Part shown: positions 1 to 7,377 of the stretch, one piece after another
Layout: every line of letters starts with the position of its first letter
How positions within the stretch are numbered: the stretch's first letter is position 1
Assembly: GCF_008806775.1 (NCBI RefSeq)
Contig: NZ_WAEM01000006.1
Coordinates: 124,001 to 188,000 of the forward strand
DNA from: Flavobacterium luteum
Lineage (GTDB): Bacteria > Bacteroidota > Bacteroidia > Flavobacteriales > Flavobacteriaceae
DNA: 64,000 bases
Direction: 5' to 3'
The notes under the pieces: generated by a model
Told to the model about the DNA's origin: nothing
The model's database searches: none
Seen by the model: only the letters and a program-made list of their open reading frames with translations
Made by a program: the position numbers and the translations under genes

Positions 1-935
1 AGACCTTTATAGTCGTGTGACCCTTTAATATAACTTACTCGAATCATAGCGGTAACACTCAAACCCATTGCTACCATAAAAGTAGTCGATGCTAAAACAA
101 GCGCTATTTGATTTGCTGCTTGACTATTTTTACCCAGCGAACCCGATAGCCATATAGCCACGGTAAACAAAGCTACTTCAAACAACATTTGCATGGCCGA
201 AGGCAATCCTAAATTGATGATTTTTTTAAGCATAGACTTACGAATTTCTTTGAAACTAAAATTCTTAAAATATCTTTTAAATTTTGAATTTTTTCTCAAT
301 AGAAAATGTAAAAAAACCACCATCATAATTCTTGAAATCACTGTACCTAAAGCTGCTCCCAAAATACCTAATTTTGGAAAAATCCAAATACCATAAATCA
401 AAACATAATTAAAAAAAATATGAACCACATTTGCCATAAATATAGCATACATCGAATATTTTGTTTGAGATAAACCATCGGCAAACTGCTTGTATCCTTG
501 AAAAATAATTACTGGAATTAATGAGAAAGCTACCCAATCGATATACGGAGCTGCTAAATCAGCAACTGCTTTGGGTTGGTGCATAAGGTACATGATTTGT
601 TTGGATAGCACTGTGAGAATAAACAAAGAAACACCCAAAACAATGCATAGTAACAATCCGTGATGAAAAGTAGTTCGAATTTTTTTATCGTCTTTTTCAG
701 CATCAGCCTCAGCTGTAAGCGGCGTAATGGCTGTAGAAAAACCAATTCCTATAGACATAGCAATAAAAATAAAGCTATTACCTAACGATACTGCCGCTAA
801 TTCGGTAGAACCTAAACTACCCACCATAAAATTATCGACAATTCCTATCATGGTGTGTCCCAACATTCCTAGAATTACGGGATAGGCTAACTTTAAATTA
901 TAGGAGAATTCTTTGGTGTATTGAGATAAATTCAC
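1..935 (-). CDS. MATE family efflux transporter (partial, C-terminus beyond left edge)
   Basis: This gene runs off the left edge. The visible 311 residues are the N-terminal two thirds of a MATE (NorM-like) multidrug/Na+ or H+ antiporter, a family of usually about 450 residues and 12 membrane helices. The start reads VNLSQYTKEFSYNLKLAYPV, followed by GMLGHTMIGIVDNFMVGSLG, the typical first helix of MATE proteins, and then repeated hydrophobic helices. A GTG codon at 935 is the best start. There is no in-frame ATG upstream, and a -7 box lies about 30 bases before it. It probably exports cationic compounds across the inner membrane; the substrate cannot be read from the sequence. The family call is firm. 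Confidence 0.88.
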   Translation of the reverse strand, partial: MNLSQYTKEFSYNLKLAYPVILGMLGHTMIGIVDNFMVGSLGSTELAAVSLGNSFIFIAMSIGIGFSTAITPLTAEADAEKDDKKIRTTFHHGLLLCIVLGVSLFILTVLSKQIMYLMHQPKAVADLAAPYIDWVAFSLIPVIIFQGYKQFADGLSQTKYSMYAIFMANVVHIFFNYVLIYGIWIFPKLGILGAALGTVISRIMMVVFLHFLLRKNSKFKRYFKNFSFKEIRKSMLKKIINLGLPSAMQMLFEVALFTVAIWLSGSLGKNSQAANQIALVLASTTFMVAMGLSVTAMIRVSYIKGSHDYKG

Positions 936-967
936 TTTGTTTTTTTTGAGTCCGAAGTTTCGGGACG

Positions 968-1000
968 CAAAGGTAAGTAGAAAGAGTACAATTGTATCAA
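968..1000 (-). promoter_or_regulatory. Promoter of the MATE gene
   Basis: On the minus strand the sequence TACCTTTG (968-975) matches the Bacteroidetes -7 consensus TAnnTTTG. A TTG-type -33 element lies 22 bases upstream (998-1000). The expected transcript start near 961 leaves a leader of about 26 bases before the GTG start, which supports that start. Confidence 0.55.
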
Positions 1001-1191
1001 TACTATTGTAAATATATAAGCTCACCCGTTTGAAACAAATAGTTTTTCATGAATGTTTTTTGTCAGGTTGATTAATCGCAATTCATCGGGACATTAGAAT
1101 TGATGGTTGCAATAATTATACCGAAAGATTAAAACTTGGAATTCTGTAAGAAACCATATTAATTATGTAACGTTTCGGCGATTTATAAATA

Positions 1192-1199
1192 TACATTTG
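1192..1199 (+). promoter_or_regulatory. -7 promoter box of the outer-membrane protein gene
   Basis: TACATTTG fits TAnnTTTG exactly and lies 45 bases before the ATG. The -33 element is not obvious; a TTTC at 1173-1176 is closer than usual. Confidence 0.45.
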
Positions 1200-1244
1200 C
1201 AAAGTTTAAAAAAATAATAAATCAAAATTTAAAAATTTACAATT

Positions 1245-1784
1245 ATGAGAATTTCAAAAAAAATCAAAGCCTTATTCGTATTTGCTATATTGTTTGCAAA
1301 TAATTTACAAGCACAAGATACAAAAGCAACAAACTATGATCAAGGATTCAAATTAGGTATAGGAATAAATGCAGGATATGTATTTCAAGACCCTTATGAT
1401 TTCGCACTTGGTGCAGATGCAAGGTTACAATATGATTTATCAAAAAGATATTCACTTACTTTAACAACTGGCTTCTCTAATCTATTTGTTAGTGGAAAAG
1501 ACAATGATTTAGGATTTATTCCAGCAAAAGCTGGTTTCAAAGCCTTCATTTGGAATGACCAATTTTATGTAATGGGAGAAATTGGAGCTGCATTTGCCGT
1601 TACCAATGATTATGATAAAACGTCTTTGATTTTAGCACCAAGTATAGGATATGCAACAAAATCTATCGACATCAGTTTACGTTACGAACATTACTCCGAC
1701 TTTCCAAAATTGAATAGTAACGGAACAGTTGGTGAAGGTGTCGGACAATTAGCCGTTCGTTTAGCATACGGTTTCAAATTATAA
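1245..1784 (+). CDS. Small outer-membrane beta-barrel protein
   Basis: This 179-residue protein has a clear signal peptide with a cleavage site after LQAQ (about residue 23). The mature part alternates hydrophobic and polar residues in short strands rich in glycine and aromatic residues (for example RLQYDLSKRYSLTLTTGFS) and ends in the phenylalanine/leucine-rich strand LAYGFKL. This is the pattern of a small 8-stranded outer-membrane barrel (OmpA/OmpW-like fold). No specific function is recognisable. It stands alone between a divergent MATE gene and a convergent ppk2, with its own -7 box and a strong terminator. Confidence 0.72.
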   Translation: MRISKKIKALFVFAILFANNLQAQDTKATNYDQGFKLGIGINAGYVFQDPYDFALGADARLQYDLSKRYSLTLTTGFSNLFVSGKDNDLGFIPAKAGFKAFIWNDQFYVMGEIGAAFAVTNDYDKTSLILAPSIGYATKSIDISLRYEHYSDFPKLNSNGTVGEGVGQLAVRLAYGFKL

Positions 1785-1807
1785 ATTTCACTTTATTGAA
1801 ATTAAAA

Positions 1808-1835
1808 AATGCGCTGAAATTCAGCGCATTTTTTT
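1808..1835. terminator. Bidirectional intrinsic terminator
   Basis: A perfect 10-bp stem, AATGCGCTGA / TCAGCGCATT, with a 3-base loop is flanked by A-rich sequence on the left and a T tract on the right. It can end both the plus-strand barrel gene and the minus-strand ppk2. Confidence 0.85.
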
Positions 1836-2712
1836 ATTCCTTTTTTAATTGTTCTTTATAGATTTCAAAATTTGCTTTAGATTTTTCGTCTAATTGAGGT
1901 TCTACAATATCGGTATGCTTTTGCATTTCTTCCCAAATAATTTTAGCCACAATATACCGTGCCATTTCTTTATCATCTGCAGGAACAATATACCAAGGAG
2001 CATTTTCATTTGAAGTCCTATTAATTGCTTCTTCATAATGCTTCATATACTCCTCCCAATGCTCACGCTCTTTTAAATCTCCTGCCGAAAATTTCCAATG
2101 ATGCTCTACTTCTTCTAAACGACGCAATAAGCGTTTGCGCTGCTCCTCTTTACTCATGTGAAAGTAAAACTTCAAAACAATAGTACCGTTTTGAGCTAAA
2201 TGGGTTTCAAAATTATTAATTTGTTCGAAACGATTTTCCCAGAATTCTGGTTTAATATCATCTACCGAAAGTATTCCAGGTAAGTTTTCATTCAAAATAT
2301 ATTCAGGATGAACACGTGTTACCAAAACATTTTCATAATGCGTTCTATTAAAAACTGCAAATTTCCCTTTCTCTGGTAAAGCCAAATAATGCCGCCATAA
2401 ATAATCATGCTCTAATTCTGTCGAATTGGGCGTTTTAAAACTATGCACCACAACACCTCTAGGGTTAAACTCCTTAAAAACTTCCCGAATCAAACTATCT
2501 TTCCCAGAAGTGTCCATGCCTTGCAAACAAATTAGCACGCCGTATTTATTGTGAGCATACATCACATCTTGCAATGCACTCAATTTAAGTTGCACTTTGT
2601 CTAACTTCTCCTCTTTGTCTTCATCACTAGAACCAATATGCAAGTTGGTAGAGATTTCGGAAAGCCGAATGGAATTTACCACTTTAAAATCATCAGGATT
2701 AATAGATTTCAT
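1834..2712 (-). CDS. ppk2: Polyphosphate kinase 2 family protein (class III-like polyphosphate:AMP/ADP phosphotransferase)
   Basis: PPK2 enzymes transfer phosphate from inorganic polyphosphate to nucleotides. This 292-residue cytoplasmic protein has the Walker A sequence GMDTSGKD at residues 65-72 and the Walker B/lid region FNRTHYENV at 121-129. The FNR(S/T)HYE form is typical of the class III subgroup, which phosphorylates AMP and ADP. Length and N-terminus fit the family. The gene is monocistronic, with a TAAATTTG -7 box at 2738-2745 and a shared terminator at the 3' end. The subclass is inferred from motif resemblance only. Confidence 0.87.
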   Translation of the reverse strand: MKSINPDDFKVVNSIRLSEISTNLHIGSSDEDKEEKLDKVQLKLSALQDVMYAHNKYGVLICLQGMDTSGKDSLIREVFKEFNPRGVVVHSFKTPNSTELEHDYLWRHYLALPEKGKFAVFNRTHYENVLVTRVHPEYILNENLPGILSVDDIKPEFWENRFEQINNFETHLAQNGTIVLKFYFHMSKEEQRKRLLRRLEEVEHHWKFSAGDLKEREHWEEYMKHYEEAINRTSNENAPWYIVPADDKEMARYIVAKIIWEEMQKHTDIVEPQLDEKSKANFEIYKEQLKKE

Positions 2713-2737
2713 AAAAAATATTTTATATTTAACACTT

Positions 2738-2745
2738 CAAATTTA
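2738..2745 (-). promoter_or_regulatory. -7 promoter box of ppk2
   Basis: TAAATTTG on the minus strand matches TAnnTTTG and lies 25 bases upstream of the ATG at 2712. A good -33 box is not visible. Confidence 0.4.
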
Positions 2746-2761
2746 ATCATTATTTGAAGCA

Positions 2762-2858
2762 TATTCCTGCTGTTCGCTATATCTTTTTGTTGGCTTGATT
2801 GCTTCGTTCCTCGCAAAACCAAGCCAACAAAAAGGATGCCGCTGCCATCAGGGCTAGG
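2762..2858. repeat. Stem-loop element with conserved-looking flanks (dispersed-repeat type)
   Basis: A perfect 15-bp inverted repeat (2783-2797 and 2820-2834, arm CTTTTTGTTGGCTTG) encloses a 22-base loop. It is bordered by CCTGCTGTTCGCTATATC on the left and GATGCCGCTGCCATCAGG on the right. The flanks are GC-richer than the neighbouring intergenic DNA. From memory, very similar 'CGCTATATC ... GATGCCGCT.CCATCAGGGCTAG' elements occur many times in flavobacterial genomes; this window holds one copy. There is no T tract after the stem, so it is not a simple terminator. Confidence 0.6.
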
Positions 2859-2881
2859 CTTTTGGTTTTCAAAATACTTTT

Positions 2882-3721
2882 ATGGAAAAATTTACACTTG
2901 AGTTACTGTATCAAATCATCGGAATTGGTTCGGCATCTGGACTGATCTACAAAGACAATACATTATTAGTGATAGGCGACAACAGTGGCTTTCTATACGA
3001 ATACACTATAAACTCTAAAAATTTAAAACGAATTCCACTTGTTGAAAACCCTTTAGAAAATACGCCTAAAAAAGACAAAAATGACTTTGAAGCCATTACC
3101 CGTTTTCAAGACCAAATATATGTTTTTGGTTCAGGATCTACCGAAAACAGGAACAAAATGATTCAAATTGATGCTACAACTAAGCAAGTTGTAAGCACTA
3201 CTAATCTGAAGGATTTATATCTAGCAATGCAAAATTTTGGCAAAATAAAATCAGAAGATTTTAATCTAGAAGGAGCAATTTATGATGGTGAACGTTGGTT
3301 TTTATTCAATCGTGGTAACGGAAGCAAAGCTAAAAATGTTGTTTTTACGATTCAGGGGAAAAACCTAACCAATGATTATACTATACTTTCAAACAATTTT
3401 AAATTACCAAAAATTAAAGGAGTTCCCACCAGTTTTACTGATGCAATTTTAGTAGATGATAAAATATATTTTTTGGCATCAGCTGAAGATACCACCTCAA
3501 CCTATGACGACGGAGATGTACTTGGTAGCATCATTGGTAGCATAGACATCAACACTATGAAAATTGATTTTACCAAAAAGATTAGCAAAACTCAAAAATT
3601 TGAAGGAATTACTTTGTATCAAAAATCAAAAAACCAAATAGAATTTCTTTTATGCGAAGATATTGACACCGAGGAATTGGTTTCAAGCATCTATAAATTG
3701 AAAATTGACATTAGCGAATAA
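2882..3721 (+). CDS. Beta-propeller-like protein of unknown function (possibly DUF6929)
   Basis: This 279-residue protein has no signal peptide or membrane helix. It is built of repeated beta-strand blocks such as GLIYKDNTLLVIGDNSGFLYEY, ITRFQDQIYVFGSGS and DAILVDDKIYFLASAE, with the motif DFEAIT near residue 71. These features suggest a beta-propeller, and they resemble the DUF6929 group by memory. The function is unknown. It starts just after the stem-loop element at 2762-2858 and converges on the ABC-F gene with only 27 bases between the stop codons and no obvious terminator. Confidence 0.6.
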   Translation: MEKFTLELLYQIIGIGSASGLIYKDNTLLVIGDNSGFLYEYTINSKNLKRIPLVENPLENTPKKDKNDFEAITRFQDQIYVFGSGSTENRNKMIQIDATTKQVVSTTNLKDLYLAMQNFGKIKSEDFNLEGAIYDGERWFLFNRGNGSKAKNVVFTIQGKNLTNDYTILSNNFKLPKIKGVPTSFTDAILVDDKIYFLASAEDTTSTYDDGDVLGSIIGSIDINTMKIDFTKKISKTQKFEGITLYQKSKNQIEFLLCEDIDTEELVSSIYKLKIDISE

Positions 3722-3748
3722 TAAAAGTTTTTTATTTAGAAATAATAA

Positions 3749-5383
3749 CTACTTCTCAATCTCTCTTAGACTTTCCATTTTTTTTTGTGCTAAGAAACCT
3801 GCTATATCTTCAAAATGCTCTTTAACACGTTTGTTCCCAAATTCGAAAACTTTAGTGGCCAGTCCGTCAAGAAAATCACGGTCGTGAGAAACTAATATTA
3901 GAGTTCCATCAAAATCACGCAAGGCATCTTTGATGATATCTTTAGTCTTCATATCCAAGTGATTCGAAGGTTCATCAAGAATTAATAAATTAACTGGTTC
4001 TAGCAATAATTTAATCATTGCTAAACGCGTTTTTTCACCACCAGAAAGCACTTTTACTTTTTTAGTTATATCATCGCCATGAAACATAAATGCTCCTAAA
4101 ATGTCTTTAATTTTCGTACGCACATCACCCACAGCGATATCATCTATGGTCGAGAAAATAGTTCCGTTTTCGTCTAAAAGTGAGGCTTGATTTTGAGCAA
4201 AATAACCAATTTGTGCGTTATGGCCAATCTCAACACTTCCACCATTGATATCAATTTCTTTCATGATGGCTTTAATCATTGTCGATTTTCCTTCACCATT
4301 TTTTCCTACAAACGCTACTTTATCACCACGTTCAATTACAATATTAGCATCTTTAAAAATCAAATGATCTCCGTAAGATTTTTCCAAATCTTTTACCACA
4401 ACAGGATATTGTCCTGAGCGAACAGCAGGTGGGAATTTTAATTTTAATGCCGATGTGTCTACTTCGTCTACTTCAACTAGTACCAGTTTTTCTAACATCT
4501 TAACGCGAGACTGCACGGCATCTGTCTTAGAAAAAGTACCCTTAAAACGATCAATAAAAGTTTGATTGTCAGCAATCATTCGCTGTTGCTCGTCGTATGC
4601 TTTTTGTTGGTGCATGCGACGGTCTTTTCGAAGTTCGAGATAGTGGGAGTATTTGGCTTTATAGTCGTAAATTCGACCCATTGTCACTTCAATAGTACGA
4701 TTGGTAATATTATCTACAAAGGCTCTATCGTGCGAAATGACTACCACCGCTTTCGCAGCATTAATCAAGAAATCTTCTAGCCATTGAATACTTTCAATGT
4801 CCATATGATTCGTTGGCTCATCAAGCAAAATCAAATCGGGTTTTTGCAAAAGAATTTTGGCTAACTCAATTCGCATTCTCCAACCTCCAGAAAACTCAGA
4901 TGTTTGACGCGCAAAATCTTCCCGAACAAAACCCAAACCAATTAGAATTTTTTCTATTTCGGCTTCATAATTTACTTCTTCAATGGCGTAGAATTTCTCA
5001 CTCAAATCAGAAACGCGCTCAATTAATTTCATGTAGGCGTCACTTTCATAATCGGTACGAATGGTTAATTGTTCATTGATTTCGTCAATTTCGGCTTTCA
5101 TTTTAAAGATTTCTCCAAAGGCTTTTGATGCTTCTTCAACAACCGTCGCACCGTCTTTAGTTAATAAATGTTGAGGCAAATAAGCAATAACCGCTTCTTT
5201 TGGCGCCGATATATTCCCTGTTGATGGTTTGCTTTGACCTGCAATAATTTTAAGAAGTGTCGATTTTCCTGCACCATTCTTGCCCATCAAGGCAATTTTA
5301 TCATTTTCGTTGATAGCAAAAGAAACATCGCTAAATAAAGTAGTTCCGCCAAATTGAACGGAGATATCGTTAACTGTAATCAT
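3749..5383 (-). CDS. ABC-F family ATP-binding protein (ribosome-associated type)
   Basis: This 544-residue soluble protein has two complete ABC ATPase domains and no membrane segment, as in the EttA/YbiT/Uup group that acts on translating ribosomes. Domain 1 has Walker A GKNGAGKST (34-42), signature SGGWRMR (165-171) and Walker B LILLDEPTNHMD (184-195). Domain 2 has GKNGEGKST, signature LSGGEKTR and LLILDEPSNHLD. A charged helical linker between them matches the P-site tRNA interaction motif region. The likely role is a translation factor. An antibiotic-resistance function is possible for ABC-F proteins, but nothing here points to it. Confidence 0.9.
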   Translation of the reverse strand: MITVNDISVQFGGTTLFSDVSFAINENDKIALMGKNGAGKSTLLKIIAGQSKPSTGNISAPKEAVIAYLPQHLLTKDGATVVEEASKAFGEIFKMKAEIDEINEQLTIRTDYESDAYMKLIERVSDLSEKFYAIEEVNYEAEIEKILIGLGFVREDFARQTSEFSGGWRMRIELAKILLQKPDLILLDEPTNHMDIESIQWLEDFLINAAKAVVVISHDRAFVDNITNRTIEVTMGRIYDYKAKYSHYLELRKDRRMHQQKAYDEQQRMIADNQTFIDRFKGTFSKTDAVQSRVKMLEKLVLVEVDEVDTSALKLKFPPAVRSGQYPVVVKDLEKSYGDHLIFKDANIVIERGDKVAFVGKNGEGKSTMIKAIMKEIDINGGSVEIGHNAQIGYFAQNQASLLDENGTIFSTIDDIAVGDVRTKIKDILGAFMFHGDDITKKVKVLSGGEKTRLAMIKLLLEPVNLLILDEPSNHLDMKTKDIIKDALRDFDGTLILVSHDRDFLDGLATKVFEFGNKRVKEHFEDIAGFLAQKKMESLREIEK

Positions 5384-5447
5384 TTATAGTATTGGACTTC
5401 TTAGATTGTTAGACTGCTTAGATTTTTTAGAACGGTGCAAATATAGA

Positions 5448-6251
5448 TTAATTTAAAATAAATCTCCTCACCACTTCAGCAACACCGTGATTATTATTTG
5501 AAGCTACAATTACATCTCCAAATTCAAGTAATTCAACTTCAGCATTATCCACCCAAACGCCTAATCCTGCATATTGTATCATTGTCAAATCATTTCCTGC
5601 ATTTCCTACAGCAATGATTTCACTTTGATGAATATTTAGTTTTTTAGCCAAAATTTGAATGGCAGCTCCTTTGTCAACTCCGTTAGGAGCAGCTTCCAGA
5701 AAAAAGGGTTTCGACATGCAAACACTCAAATCGGGCATTGCAGTTTTTAGCAAAGGTTCTACACTTTTAAGAAAGCTTGGTTCTTCTAATAAAAGGCATT
5801 TTACTGCCGATGTGGTTACTGCATCTTTAAAACTTGGCACAATAACCAATTCTAACCCCGTAATTGTACTTTCGATATCAATATATTCTGAATTCCTTTC
5901 GCTGATGATTTTGCCATCTAAATAAGTGATGATGTGCGTATTGTTTTGCTGACTGAAATCGTAAATGGAATGAATTTGTTCTTTAGTTAAAGCGTGTTCA
6001 AAAAGTATTTTATCCTCTTTTAAGTCGGTAATCGTTGAACCGTTAAAAGAAATAATATAGGAATTATTGATATCACATTGCAATTCTCTAGCATATTCAA
6101 TCATTGCTGATGTTGGCCTACCCGATGCTAAAACTACATAAACACCCATTTCCTGTGCTTTTAAAATCATTTCCTTATTCTCATTTGAAATATTATGGTC
6201 ATCAGTCAACAAAGTGTCGTCCATATCTACCACTAGCATTTTGTATTTCAT
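5448..6251 (-). CDS. Cof-type HAD-IIB family phosphatase
   Basis: This soluble hydrolase of about 267 residues belongs to the HAD superfamily, Cof/YidA subfamily, whose members dephosphorylate sugar phosphates or similar small molecules. Motif I is VVDMDDTLL near the N-terminus (nucleophile and acid/base aspartates), motif II is VVLASGRPT, the conserved lysine lies in GVDKGAA, and motif IV is VGNAGNDLTMI. A four-codon-longer GTG start at 6263 is possible. I prefer ATG at 6251, because MKYKMLVVDMDD gives the usual short N-terminus. It lies 30 bases downstream of the DUF2007 gene and may be co-transcribed. The substrate is unknown. Confidence 0.86.
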   Translation of the reverse strand: MKYKMLVVDMDDTLLTDDHNISNENKEMILKAQEMGVYVVLASGRPTSAMIEYARELQCDINNSYIISFNGSTITDLKEDKILFEHALTKEQIHSIYDFSQQNNTHIITYLDGKIISERNSEYIDIESTITGLELVIVPSFKDAVTTSAVKCLLLEEPSFLKSVEPLLKTAMPDLSVCMSKPFFLEAAPNGVDKGAAIQILAKKLNIHQSEIIAVGNAGNDLTMIQYAGLGVWVDNAEVELLEFGDVIVASNNNHGVAEVVRRFILN

Positions 6252-6281
6252 TCTGTTTACCACTTAAAATTGTATTCTAAC

Positions 6282-6497
6282 TTATATACTCATCCTAAAC
6301 TCCTCAATAACTGGGTTCGCCTTCCCAAAATCGGTTTCTTGAATAAATAATTCAACTGCTTTTGTGTTGGCTATACTAGGCAAAACATTCGATTGATTGT
6401 TGTTTCTAATCACTATTTCTAAACCTATTGATTCCAGTTTTTGTTGTAAGGCTTGCGCTAAAATTTCGCTTCCTGAAAACACTTTCATTAATCCCAT
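6282..6497 (-). CDS. DUF2007-type small protein (putative signal-transducing protein)
   Basis: This 71-residue protein has a ferredoxin-like alpha/beta pattern: KVFSGSEILAQALQQKLES, then a variable loop and a C-terminal strand VELFIQETDFGKANPVIEEF. It matches the DUF2007 family, whose members are found next to metabolic and signalling genes and have no proven function. The start may be ATG 6497 or the internal ATG three codons later (MKVFSG). It lies 18 bases after the DEAD-like gene and 30 bases before the phosphatase, so the three probably form one operon. Confidence 0.72.
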   Translation of the reverse strand: MGLMKVFSGSEILAQALQQKLESIGLEIVIRNNNQSNVLPSIANTKAVELFIQETDFGKANPVIEEFRMSI

Positions 6498-6515
6498 TTT
6501 TATATCTTTTACAAA

Positions 6516-7154
6516 TTAATCTTCTTCTATTTCTTCATCGTCATATTCCATGTCGAATAAAAAAGGTTCTACCAACATTTTTTCGGCCAAAACTTCTATG
6601 CGCTCCGTAAGTTGCTCCGAAAAAATAATGCGTTGCGTTTTGACAATACTATTAGAAATTCGCATGATTTTAGTTTCATGACGCTGTTTCAAAATAGGAT
6701 CTGCATCATCAAGAATGAACATCTTTAATCTATTGACATTATATCCCGCGGTGGTAAACATTTCATTCAATTTGTTTGGAGTTCCAATCAAAACATCAAT
6801 TCCAGTAGAAATATAATTTTTATCGTATTCCATATCGCCTTTGTCATGAACGCCATAGACACGCAAATTGGTTTCGCTTCCTAAATTTTCAAAAAGCTTT
6901 TCCATTTCTAAAACTTTAGCTTTATCTTCTACAATGATTAATGCACGAGGCGATTCTTCTCCTTCGGCAACTAATTGCTGAATAACATTGATTACAATTG
7001 TAGTTGATTTTCCGCTTCCTTTAGGAGAAATAATGATACAATCGGCTCCACTTTTTAAAGTTGAAAATGTTTCTTGTTGCAAATCATTGGCTTCTGTTAA
7101 ACCCGTTTCAATAAGTGCTTTTTGAAGATTTGAATTTATTTTCTTTAGTTTCAT
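6516..7154 (-). CDS. Single-domain DEAD-box-like RecA fold protein
   Basis: Only the first RecA-like domain of a DEAD-box RNA helicase is present (212 residues; full helicases have at least 350). Visible are a Q-motif-like glutamine (about 27-28), Walker A SPKGSGKST (43-51), motif Ib GTPNKL (124-129) and a motif II written DDAD (149-152) instead of DEAD. Motif III (SAT) is not recognisable, and the helicase C domain with motifs IV-VI is absent. The tail is acidic (EYDDEEIEED). The reading frame is intact up to a normal stop, so this looks like a maintained short protein. ATP binding is plausible. Unwinding alone is unlikely. Confidence 0.75.
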   Translation of the reverse strand: MKLKKINSNLQKALIETGLTEANDLQQETFSTLKSGADCIIISPKGSGKSTTIVINVIQQLVAEGEESPRALIIVEDKAKVLEMEKLFENLGSETNLRVYGVHDKGDMEYDKNYISTGIDVLIGTPNKLNEMFTTAGYNVNRLKMFILDDADPILKQRHETKIMRISNSIVKTQRIIFSEQLTERIEVLAEKMLVEPFLFDMEYDDEEIEED

Positions 7155-7160
7155 TTTCTA

Positions 7161-7193
7161 ATTTAGGATTTTAGATTTAGGATTTTAGATTTA
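7161..7193. repeat. AT-rich 14-bp tandem repeat
   Basis: ATTTAGGATTTTAG occurs twice in tandem (7161-7174, 7175-7188) followed by a partial third copy. It lies directly upstream of the ATG of the DEAD-like gene. Confidence 0.7.
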
Positions 7194-7205
7194 AAACCAA
7201 TAAAA

Positions 7206-7355
7206 TTATATATTATCACATTCACATTTTTCATAATTCCAACTTCCACTTCTATCTAAACAATTATCTATTTGAACTAATCGAAATACTTTAAACCCAA
7301 AAAACAATATTACAATCAATAGTATAAAAAATAAAATCTTCCTCTTTATTGTCAT
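7206..7355 (-). CDS. Small membrane-anchored protein with C-terminal cysteines (49 residues)
   Basis: Translating 7355 to 7206 on the minus strand gives an uninterrupted 49-codon frame. It has a basic start MTIKRKI, one strongly hydrophobic helix (about residues 7-24), a short linker, and a C-terminal motif CLDRSGSWNYEKCECD with three cysteines outside the membrane segment. The CLD.GG.WN-type ending recurs, as I remember, in short proteins of Proteobacteria and Bacteroidetes, which supports a real gene. It lies 22 bases after the sigma-54-type regulator gene and may be in its operon. The function is unknown. Confidence 0.65.
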   Translation of the reverse strand: MTIKRKILFFILLIVILFFGFKVFRLVQIDNCLDRSGSWNYEKCECDNI

Positions 7356-7377
7356 TCTAAATTTTATAAATTAAGAA

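Larger units (their letters stand above)
936..1244. other. Divergent intergenic region, MATE / outer-membrane protein
   Basis: These 309 bases separate two divergent genes. They hold a minus-strand promoter at 968-1000 and a plus-strand -7 box at 1192-1199. I see no further ORF, repeat or RNA structure between them. Confidence 0.5.

Noticed and set aside
193-396. Plus-strand frame of 67 codons at the left end
   Set aside because: It runs antisense to the MATE transporter, whose motifs are clear on the minus strand.
2311-2320. Possible parS site AACACGTGTT
   Set aside because: Only the CACGTG core agrees with the parS consensus, and the bases fall in the conserved coding sequence of ppk2.
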